From the NCBI GenBank assembly GCA_943737045.1, contig CALSFV010000094.1:196501-260500 (forward strand): a stretch of 64,000 nt of DNA, written 5' to 3'. Origin of the DNA: Parapristionchus giblindavisi. Its lineage: Eukaryota > Nematoda > Chromadorea > Rhabditida > Diplogasteridae. Within the stretch, counting starts at the first letter, position 1. Every line of letters begins with the position of its first letter. Below, piece after piece: positions 1 to 14,295 of the stretch. The notes under the pieces were generated by a model, which saw only the letters and a list, made by a program, of their open reading frames with translations, made no database searches and had not been told where the DNA came from. A program made the position numbers and the translations under genes.

Positions 1-14
1 AATGAGAAGACTAG

Positions 15-39
15 TATATATATATATATATATATATAT
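15..39. repeat. (TA)n microsatellite
   Basis: Uninterrupted run of TA dinucleotides of about 25 bases at the left edge. Any reading frame through it is low-complexity and is not called as a gene. Confidence 0.95.
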
Positions 40-2332
40 CCACTCCCTTCATCCATTCCTCCTCCTCCTCCTTCTCTTCCTCCTACTCTTCTTATCCCCA
101 TATGTTTCTACTACTTGTACATCTTCCTCTTCTCCTTCATTTCTTCTCCTTCATTCCTTCTCTTCTCTCCTTCCTCTTTCTCTCATACAGTATTCCTTAC
201 TCTATAGGTGGGAGTAGATAGATGAATGAAGGATGTTTCATCCATTTCTCTCCTTCCTCTTCTTCTCCTTTTCCATTCTCTTCGCTCTCATTTTTTGCCT
301 TAGTTGATTGATGCGTGGACTGCTGGCCCATTCCCCCTTTCTATGTAAGGGAGAGAGGAGAAGGAGAGGGAGAGGGGGGGGGGAGGAGAGATTGGCATTC
401 AATGTGTCCAACATGTAGACATATGCCTGTGTGTGAGAGATGAGAACTCCCTCCTGTTCATAGTAGAGAATGAGAAGAAGTCGTCATGCTTGATGTCCTT
501 GAAAGGAGAGTTCTCCCCCCCCCCTCTCTTTCTCTCTTTCTCCCTCTCTCTTTCTCTCTCTCTCTCTCAGAGTGAGTTTATCAGAGTCATTGATCGGAGA
601 GAAGTGAAAGAGCGCAGACACTTTTTATAAGCAGAAGAGAAGGAGAAGAAGAAGTGTTGCGATAGAAGAAGAAGAGAGAAAGAGAATGAGTGGTCGTTAT
701 AGAGTTGAATGAGGAGGAATGAAGAGAGAGAGAGGAAGAGGGGAGAGGGGAGAGAGGGGGGAGAGACTTTGGGAGTCCTTTTCATTCTTTCCCATCTCAA
801 TCCCTTCTCCTTCCTCTATCTCTCCTCTCTCTTCTCCTATTGCAACCACCCGGTTGTTCTCTTTCTCACCCTCTCTCCCTGCCCTTTCCATCTCTCCCTC
901 TGCCCTTCTCTTCCTCTTCAGGGGGTCGTTTCTCATTGAAACAGTCTCAACCTTAGTCATCATTCTTCTATTCTTCTCTTCACCTTCTCCTTTCTCATTT
1001 ACCATCTAAGGGTGGTCTCTCACTTCCCCCTCTCATCTTCTCTCCCTCTCCCTCTCTCCCTATCCCTCTTCTACCACAATTGTACATCATAGGTTATCAT
1101 TCTGAACATGTTTCTTCTTCTTCTTCTTCTCTTCCTCAACGATAGAAAAGGAGTGCAATTACCCTTTGGACGTCTTTCCTCCCTCTCCCTCCTCTCCTCT
1201 ACGTCTCTATCCGTATGGGTGTACTCTGGTCGTCTGTTCACTCTCGTCTTCATCTTCTCTCTTCGAACGCAACATCGCAGACGTTTTTGCATGTGTCTAG
1301 TCGTCTGGGACTCTCTCCTCTCCTCCTCTCTATTGGAATAGAAGGAGAAGAGGATAGAAAGGGTAGATAAACTCCGCCTTTCCTTTATCAACCTCATCTT
1401 TCTACTTCTCTTACTTTTATTAATTATATTAATATATTATATCATGTTATGTACTTACATCACAGATTTTCTTCCTTCTTCTTTCTTCTTCATCATTTCA
1501 TTCATATTCATCGTCACTTTCAATATCCCCGAATGTCTGTCTACCTTTCTATACATATATATCTATAGAATGTCTCCTCCCTCTCCCTCTCCCTCTCCCT
1601 CTCGCTCTCCCTCTCCCTCTAGAGTCTCTCCCCCTCCCTCTCTCTCTCCCTCTCCCTCTCCCTCTCCTCCATTCTCCGTCTTCATTTTATAGCCCGTATC
1701 ACTTAGAATGGTGGTGCATAATGATTTGTGTATTGTATAGGTCTCTTCTCTTTCTCTCACATTGGAATAGATAGGATACATTAAGAGATGGAATGAAGGG
1801 AGAAGAGAGGAAATAGAAGGTGAATAGATGGAAGGGAAGGAGAAGAGGGATACATTATGGTGTCGTACATACAATTCTTATTCATTCCATTTATGATTAT
1901 TCATTGATCTAATGATAATCTCTTCATTCTATCATTCATATCTATCTATTCATTCATCAATATCTTCTTCATCCTTATCCCTTCTACTTCATACAATATA
2001 CAACTAGAAAGAGTCTTCACTGCTTGTAGCCATTTTCTCCTCTTTCCTTCTCCTATTCTCTCCCTCTCCCTCTCCCTCTCCCTCTCCCTCTCCCTCTTCT
2101 CTTCTATCTCTCCGTTCACTTCGATCGCAACGTTTCCAAGTGCAAACTGAGAGAGTGGAATGGAAGAGAAAGAGAATAGATAGAGAGGTAAATAGGAGGT
2201 CGGAATACTTTATGGGAGGCCCTGTACCCTGTATTTGTATAATTTCCTTTATTCTTCTCTTTATATATATATTGAAATTGATTATACACTACTCCTCATT
2301 CTCTTAATCTCTTCTAATCTTCATTCATTTAG
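40..2332. other. CT/GA-rich low-complexity stretch, no gene supported
   Basis: About 2.3 kb dominated by polypyrimidine and polypurine tracts, CCCTCT hexamer arrays (about 1571-1672 and 2058-2098), a GGGAGA-type run and a G-run near 373-383. Open frames here are strings of Ser, Leu, Pro and Arg produced by the repeats, with no splice-phase logic or recognisable domain. It ends at a good acceptor (AG at 2331-2332), so most of it is probably an intron or the upstream flank of the gene whose exons follow. Confidence 0.7.
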
Positions 2333-5300
2333 CCGTTTTGTGTGACAAGAGTAAAGCAGCTGTAGGAGCTGCACATAGGAGTGAGTTATCTATCTATATA
2401 CCTTATCCTACCTCTCCTTCCCTCTTACTCTATCATCTTCATTATTGATTCATTATAGATTTGATCGATTGTGATCTTCTCATGGATACAGTATCTGCCT
2501 TGACAGGCAATGTTACTCCAATTACATCTCATAATCAACAGGTTCATTTTGTATCATTTATAATACTCTTCAGTCTCAGTCATAGTCTTGGATACTGTAT
2601 CTCTATATATCTCACATCTTAGTCTCTCTCTCTCTCTCTTCTTCTTCTTCTCTTTTTCTCTTATATCTCTTGTTATTCCCCATTGGATCTTCTATCTCTC
2701 TTCTCTCTTCTCTCTTCTCTCTTCTCTCTTCTCTCTTCTCTCTTCTCTCTTCTCTCTTCTCTCTTCTATCTTCTATCTTCTATCTTCTCTCTTCTATCTT
2801 CTATCTTCTCTCTTCTCTCTTCTCTCTTCTCTCTTCTATCTTCTATCTCTCTTCTCTCTTCTCTCTTCTCTCTTCTATCTTCTATCTCTCATTGAATACG
2901 GTAGTTCTCTTCTTTTCTTTATCCTTTCTTCCTCTCATCTTAATACTCTTTTCTCTACTTCTACTTCATCTAATTAAATTGTCCTCTCATGTAAAAAACG
3001 TGTAAGGTTTGTGATGATGATGAGGTTGAATAAGGAGAAGAAGAAAGATTCCATCTATACTTTTATGGAAAGTAATAGAAGGAGAGGGAGAGGGAGAAGG
3101 AGGGGGGGGGGGGGTGAAGTTGCATGCAAAGTACTCTCTTTTATCTATACCCTTCTCTTCTCATTTAACTTTTATTCGTTCTTCGTTCTTTCTTTTACTT
3201 TTTGTAATAAAAATGAATTGAATAGCTTAAGATGGATGAAAGAGGAAGGATTGAAGATAGAAGAGATAAAAGATATCTCCCCCTCCCCTCCCCTTCCTTC
3301 CTCTTACCCTCCTTATCCTATCCCTTCTCTCAAAGGTGGTCTACGTTTACATTGGATAGAGAACGATGTGAAGAGATGTACTTGTTGTATGAGAGTCAAA
3401 GGATTCTCCCTCTCCCTCCCCCCTCTCCCTCTCTCTCTCTCCTTCCCCTTACTCATATGAAATAAGAATAGAGAATAGTTGTTGTATACATAGTAGATAT
3501 TATGGAGGTATAAGGAACTGTGTTTTCGTAAAAGAAAAACGTACAAAAGCCGAATATTTTTCGTTTTGAAAAAAATCACAATTCTAAACAATATATTTTT
3601 AAACGTGTCATTTGAGGAAAAATTGTCAATTTTACTGGCTATGAACATAAGTTGAATAATTCAACGTAGATTGACAATGATAAACGATCCCTAAAATTAT
3701 TTTCATTTATTGAAAAATGATTGAAATTTCCCAGTGCAAGATTTTTAATGGTAGTGAAAGATGAAGTCATTCTATTAATTACCCTCCTCTATATGTAGAT
3801 AGAAAGAGAGAAAGATTGAAAGAGGAGAGAAGAGGAAAAAAGAGGGGAATAGAGACATTGATTGAATATTCATCCTATCCATTCTATGATTGAGTAATAG
3901 AGGGAGAGGGAGAGGAAATGGAAGAAGAATAAGAGGGAGAGGGAGAGGGAGAAGGATATGATTGTATTCTAACTCTATCAAATGAAAGTATCATTCTGAC
4001 ATTGTCTATTCTATTATTGATATGGATAATAATCATAAGTAATAGAATGAAAAGATACAATATATCCATCAATACATACTCTATTCTATTATATTTTCAT
4101 ATCTTAATAACTATAGTATTCCATTTACTCATATCTAAAGTATTCAATCAATAATCTGATAAAATGATAGTGATATATGATATACAGAGATGAATGAATA
4201 TATGAATTAAGAATGTATATGGAATGAATGGAGGATCAATGATGAATACTTCAACTACTCCATTCATCGTATCATCATCATCATCATCAACTTCATCATT
4301 ACCTCCAATGTTATCTCCATCTACTACATTATCTCATCAATTCAAGTAAGAATATTCATTCATCCATTCAACTATTCTATTCTATTCATATTCTTTCTTT
4401 TCATGTTTATCTCCAATAGTAACCATTATCCTCTCCTTTCATTTACTTCCCTAATCATTTACATTTTGGTCTCACTCATTTAACTAAATTGTTCTTTAAA
4501 AAAAAAGAATTTGTCAACGATCGTTACTTTGAACACTATTTCACTATCTATAAATTGTTGTATCTCTTCATTTCCTTTACCTTCATCATTTTCATTTTAA
4601 TCAATCTCTTCATTTCCTATTATACTCGACTACATTCACAACTTATCCATCTATCTCCTCCTATACTTCTCTATTCTAGACTAATATTGTATATGTAGTA
4701 TCTCCTTCTCTCTATCACTCTATACCTTCTTCCCTTCATCATATTCAACTAATCATAATTATGCATGTATTATTTCATCCTTATTCTATTCAAATACATT
4801 TGATATCGTATCAACATTCATATTCAATTCCCTATTCTCCTTCTTTCTATCATATATCAACTAAATGGTTCTCACTATCCCCCTCCATGTCTTCACTTTC
4901 AAACTTTGCGGACCCTAATAATTTTCTTAAAAAATGGCTGAACTGGTCGAATATCTAGTCTTTGTAATTTTTTACGGTCACCGTCATAGGTCGAAAAGTA
5001 TGTTGCAAAGTACCGGATTTTGAGCCAAATTTGCTAAAAAAAATCGGAAAACCTGACCGGATTTTGAAACCGATAACTTACTAGGGAATGGTTCGTAAAG
5101 GGTACGAAATTACGGTGAGTGACTACCATGGCGATAATAAGCATGGCCGACTTAGTAAGAATCAACTTTCAAAGTCTGCTATTTATCGATTTTGAAAAAC
5201 CCGGCGCATTTACGTCGCACGGCTGAAAATGATTGTCCCACCCTTCAATGGGGAAGGGAGGGACAATCACTTTCAAAGACGGAAGAGTGAACTCTCTATC

Positions 5301-7710
5301 CAAACCGAGCTGTGGTAAGTGCGCGTGGTCATTACTTTTTGCACATGAGTTCGATTCCACCGAGAACATTTTATGACTGTGTAATAATTTAACAATGAAT
5401 GCGGATGTTTCAATGGAAATAAAGTTCACAATTTCTATTTATTTCGGTTTTTGCTACGTTTTTCGGTGTTTTTTGTTATCTCTTCTTCGTTGCGAATCTG
5501 TAGAAAATCAGATACTAGTAACAACTTTATGGAATTCATAGAAAACATTAACATTAGTGTTCAACAAATTAAATATTACTGTATTATTACATGTGTGTCT
5601 ACTGGCGACTGCAGAACATTTCCAAACTTTTGTGCCAAAAATCCAGAAACTACCTTTGCAGAAACACCCATTTAAGCAGAATAAAAAACTGTGTAGATCA
5701 GATAAGTCATAAAAAAACTCCTGAAAAAAATCAATAAATGGAGGGAAGAACTATCAACTGATCGTTGAAACTACAACACACCAACTTGCAAACATCGTGT
5801 GCTCTTGAAAACAATATAATCACATCGATTACAAATTAAAGATAGCTAAAAAAGTAGCAAAAACCAAAATAAATAGAAATTGTGGACTTTATTTCCATTG
5901 AAACATCCGCATTCATTGTTAAATTATTACACAGTCGTAAAATGTTCTCGGTGGAATCGAACTCATGTGCAAAAAGTAATGACCACGCGCACTTACCACT
6001 ATACCACAGCTCGGTTGGGATAGAGAGTTCACTCTTTCGCCTTTGAAAGTGATTGTCCCTCCCTTCCCCATTGAAGGGTGGGACAATCATTTTCAGCTGT
6101 GCGACGTAAATGCGCCGGGTTTTTCAAAATCGATAAATAGCAGACTTTGAAAGTTGATTCTTACTAAGTCGGCCATGCTTATTATCGCCATGGTAGTCAC
6201 TCACCGTAATTTCGTACCCTTTACGAACCATTCCCTAGTTAGCGTTTCGACCTATGTTCACCGAATAATTTTGAGCTTTCCGAAATTGAGGCAGCGCGAT
6301 CCGAAATTGTACGACTTGAACTGATAATGAGTCAACTTTTATGCAGTGAATAATAGTTACTGTCCTTCCCCTCTATCTTTCTATTATATCTAGTAATCAC
6401 ATCTATCTACCGTAGTATCTAATTCATTTCATATATGTATATTCTTTTCAAATTTGTATTCAATCATACAACCAATTAATGTTATTTATATGTCCATTCG
6501 TTTGCAGACTAGTGTCTCCAAATATTTTTGTGGGTCCCCCCCCCTTATCCTTGTTTCTTGCAATGTTCATGAATCCTATATATGTTGTATTAATCTCTTC
6601 TCATAATCTATAATATATTTCAGTATGTTACAATGTCATCTTGGATCTCCTCGTATTCCAATGACTCCTTCTTCTTCTTCTTCATATTCATCATCTCAAT
6701 TCTTTAATCTTCCTCAATCATCTATTCATTCAATGAATCCTCTACAATATGGACCATTACCTATGGGTATCTTTAACTATTCCATTTCAGTATTTCATTA
6801 CAATTATATCTGAAAATCGGGGGGAGGGGGCAATTAGATAGATGGTCATTTTATTAATGGAAAATGAAACAATTGTATCATTCTTCAAAACGTACAGTAA
6901 ATAATGATGCAAATCATGTTATATTTTGGATATTAGTTAATGGGTAAATAAGTAGAATATTATTATATGAATACTATTCATACAATATATTAATACTGAA
7001 TATACTAAATGTTATCAATTCATTATGAACATAATACATATATGAGGTGAAAAGAGAGAGAGGACATACTATGAATAAATGATGCAATTAATGAGTTAAA
7101 CTAAAAACGATCTGATACAGTAGTCAGTCTATTCTCAATGGGGGTTTAAAGAGGTACTGTGTAATACATATTAATACGAATGAATGGAGTGTAAGATCTA
7201 AATATGAATGAATGATGTGATTGTATTGTAAAGATAATGATAGAATAGATGAAATGATTATTGGCCTCTATCTAATCTATTCTCTTTCATTAAAGTTAGT
7301 TCTATATTCATTATGTTCATTTAAATGTCTTCAACTCTATAAATCAATGAAAGAGTGTGATAATTCCAGTTATGAAAAACTGCAATGTATCTGTGTGTAT
7401 AGATATTGTTATCTAATCTAAATGGGAGGTAATTGAAGAGCGTCTACATATATATCCTCCTTTTCTATCCTTATCTATTCTCTATATACATTGTCAACTC
7501 CCTCACTCCTTTCACACTACAAAATGTGTATTTTTAGTGATGAATTTGTATACGATATGCTTTGTTTTATCTTTATTTTACCCACATATGATGTCCCATT
7601 TGTATTCCTCCATATATTAATGAATGATTGATCCTCATTCCCTTATCTTATTCATTCTCATTCTACAGATGGTATTCATTGGACCAGATTATGGATAAAA
7701 AGAATAATAT
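2333..7710 (+). CDS. Serine-rich exon series upstream of tra-1 (possible alternative 5' part of tra-1)
   Basis: Five phase-compatible exons can be read: 2333-2380, 2459-2541, 4212-4345, 6624-6766 and 7669-7710. They encode a start-less segment with short acidic/hydrophobic motifs (DKSKAAVGAAHR, LIDCDLLMDTVSALTG), then poly-Ser and Met/Asn/Pro-rich sequence such as MNGGSMMNTSTTPF. The style matches the Ser/Met/Asn-rich N-terminal exons of tra-1 just downstream (MNGMNGGSF). The last two exons end in phase 1, and tra-1 exon 2 (9242) is entered in phase 1, so they could splice straight into tra-1 and bypass the 8907 first exon. The upstream start probably lies beyond the window or in the CT-rich stretch. 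Alternatively this is a separate unknown gene; no named domain is visible. The large introns hold a CTCTT repeat array and a foldback transposon. Confidence 0.45.
2690..2893 (+). repeat. TCTCTTC/TATCTTC tandem repeat array
   Basis: About 200 bases of near-perfect CTTCTCT units with CTTCTAT variants. Because the unit is 7 bases, all three forward frames stay open and give Ser-Leu-Phe-rich phantom proteins. It lies inside an apparent intron (2542-4211). Confidence 0.9.
4955..5080. repeat. Dispersed repeat fragment (copy A, left part), interrupted by a foldback element
   Basis: This stretch shares motifs such as ATCGGAAAACCTGACCGGAT and CCGATAAC with a second copy at about 56398-56562. After the foldback insertion at 5081-6238 the same repeat resumes at about 6242 (GCGTTTCGACCTATG). 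It behaves as an old repeat family that served as an insertion target. Confidence 0.75.
5081..6238. mobile_element. Foldback (MITE-like) element with 3-bp TTA target duplication, PIF/Harbinger-like
   Basis: Arms of roughly 380 bases are near-perfect inverted repeats. The termini read CTAGGGAATGGTTCG and its complement CGAACCATTCCCTAG. The flanks are TTA on both sides (5078-5080 and 6239-6241), the TWA-type duplication made by PIF/Harbinger transposases. There is no transposase ORF, so it is non-autonomous. Each arm contains a tRNA-like block; the left arm lacks 8 bases (TATAGTGG) that are present in the right arm. The core between the arms is AT-rich and unrecognised. Confidence 0.85.
5940..6030 (-). 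other. tRNA-like polymerase III promoter module in the foldback arm
   Basis: On the minus strand a perfect A-box match (TGGTATAGTGG, 5997-6007) is followed about 35 bases later by a B-box-like AGTTCGATTCC (5953-5963), the spacing of a tRNA gene. The acceptor and T stems do not pair well, so this is a tRNA relic or SINE-like head rather than a working tRNA. A mirror copy sits at about 5300-5370 on + but has lost part of its A box. Confidence 0.6.
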
Positions 7711-8906
7711 GTGACTATTTCATCTCTTCTTCTTTCTCCCTCATTTCTTCATCTCTTATATATGACAACAAGTGACACTATTCTTCTTTATTCTTCTTCT
7801 CAATCAATTCCTCTTTTTTATCTCTTCATCATTTATTCATCATATTCATCTAGAGATAGATACTACACATACTGAGGATAGTGAGGATATTCATCCCTCA
7901 TCCTCCCTTTCTCTCTCCCCATCTACTTTCCCCCTCTCTCCATCCCCTCTAATACATCACACTTATATCCAATCACTACATATATATCAATTTGATTGAA
8001 TCGTGATGAATGAATAGTTTCTTTATATTGTTGATTGAATGAATACTCTGTCGTTCTTCTATATTCCACCACCCACACAGTTATTCTTCATCAAACATTC
8101 CATCTCTTTCTCTATCCATCTCTCCATCTATTCAATCTATCAATAGTTCATGTCTCTATCTCTTCAACCTTCTTCATAACTCTTCTACTTCTAAATATGC
8201 TTGGTCTTCTCTATCATACTTATTCAATATGAGTGAAACAATGAGAATGAGGAAGAGTTCCATTCATTCTCTATCTTCAATTTTGATATTTATTATATTA
8301 ATCAATAACTGGTATTCTACAGTAATCACATATTGCTTTATAATAGTCGTTCTCCTCTCTATCTTAATCTCTACCAACTCTTCATATTTATCCATGGAAC
8401 ACTTTATCCTCTTCCTTCCCTCTATCGATTTCTTCCTCTTTATCAATGTATCATTTGTATTTTATCATCACTCAACATTATTAATCTCTTTTTGGATCTC
8501 TCATTCAATTTTCATAGTCAATGATCCCTAGATAACCTTTTAGTGGTAACTATTAAGTAGATTATTTATAGTTGTAAGTATATTCGTTCATCATTCATAT
8601 ATTCAATTCGTCCTTGTCTATTTCTATCTATCCATCCTCTCATCTACTCACTTCATACTATTCTATAACCATTTCTATAGAATAGAGAGTAGACCTCCCA
8701 TAATTCCATCTATCTATCTCTCACCCCACCTTTTCTCTATCTCTTCATTCACTCTTCAATTCTCACTTGAGTTTGTTCTCTCTACTCAGTTACTATTTCT
8801 TCTCTTGATCAACTTCAACTTCTCTATCTACCTCCTCTATTCATTCATTCATCTATGAACTGATTGTGCACTTGATGATATCTCTATTCATCTTCTATTA
8901 GATTGA

Positions 8907-12869
<3,963 letters not shown>

Positions 12870-14295
12870 ATAATTGATGTACTCGTATTCTTCTATTCTC
12901 ATATTTTGTCGTGTCTATTTCTTCATTTTGTGTGTCTTTTAATTATATCTATTTAAGATGTATTCATAGTTATAGTATCTCATCAATTTTTCATTCAATG
13001 TATTCCATTCTATATATGCTAATCCATCCATTCATTTTGTCCCTTTTCTCTTCTAATTAGTCTAACTAATAAGTGCAATGAATACATCAAATGACATAGT
13101 TATGGGTGTATCTTCTTTTTCAACTTTACTTACCTTATAGTTGATTTGATTATTCATTTGATAGATCATCATACATGTAGTTTAGTAGACATAGTCTTCA
13201 TTCTCTCTATACTTGGTACATTCCAGTGCTATCTCTTCTGTTCTTTCTCCCTCTACCATATATATATATATATACACTTTGTATTTATTCATTCTCTATT
13301 CATTCATCAATTCAATCTTCTCATTCATTCAATCTACAGTATTCTACACTACTCTTATAATCTCAATATATGAGTACTCAATTCATTTCTTTCTCCTTTA
13401 ACTAATACTCCTATGGTCTTCCTTCATCTCATTTGTTAACTTTACTTCATTTAGTTAGAATTCTTGATTACTTTGTATTACTTTGATATTCGTTTATTTG
13501 TTATTTGTCTTGCACTGTTGCATCTCAATCATTGTTCATAGTTTAGTTATTATAATCATTATACTATAGTTATTGATTTGATTGATTAGATGTATTTGTC
13601 TATCAATCTGTTCATCCCGAATGATTCTTCTGATGATAATTCCGGTTGATTAGTATATTCTTTACTCAGCGAGTATTCTCATTCCCATTCATTATGGTTA
13701 CCATCTATCTAGTACACAACTTCTAAATCAATACTATCTACCGTACCCTTTAATCTAGATACATTCATTCATTCCTTCATATATGTACTTGTCCCAGTGT
13801 TCTTTATCATATTGATCTACACAATCTTCTCATTATTCTCCCAGAAGTCCTTCCCCTTGTGAATCTACAGTACACTCTTCCATAAGTGTACTGTATGCGT
13901 TTCCTTGCCATACCGTATACTCTATCCTTCCATAGACAAACATTTCCATTCATTCTATATAGGCCTTTGCTTGCCTTTTCTTCATCCCTTTCTTATATGT
14001 ACCAATTGATTCGTTTTCTGTGGTTCAATCCACACTAATTTGTTATGATTCCTTGATTCATTCTGTATTTGTAATTCATCTATGTAATTGCATTCTTTCT
14101 AATCTTTTTCGTATCGATTAGATACTAATCCCACTCTAAGTGGATCTTTTTCTTCATTGTACACAATCGATATAATAATAAAGAATAGTAGTGAATGAAT
14201 GGATATATGTATTAGTAGTACAATGACATCTAGATAATGACCATTGGATAGAGTATATAAGAGTGAGAAGATGAATACATTCACACAATTCAATC
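12870..14295. other. Intergenic gap between tra-1 and the first DB-module gene
   Basis: About 1.4 kb of AT/CT-rich sequence with short TA and TTCA repeats. I see no exon with matching splice phase, no tRNA and no long repeat. It must hold the tra-1 3' UTR and the promoter of the next gene; a TATA-like GAGTATATAAGAG lies at about 14251-14263, roughly 35 bases upstream of the next start codon. Confidence 0.6.

Noticed and set aside
2..1005. Several long open frames on both strands in the first kilobase
   Set aside because: They are Ser/Leu/Arg/Glu-rich products of CT/GA repeats, overlap each other in several frames and have no domain or splice support.
2588..2977. 129-residue open frame rich in Ser-Leu-Phe
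   Set aside because: Entirely due to the 7-base CTTCTCT/CTTCTAT repeat, which keeps all frames open.
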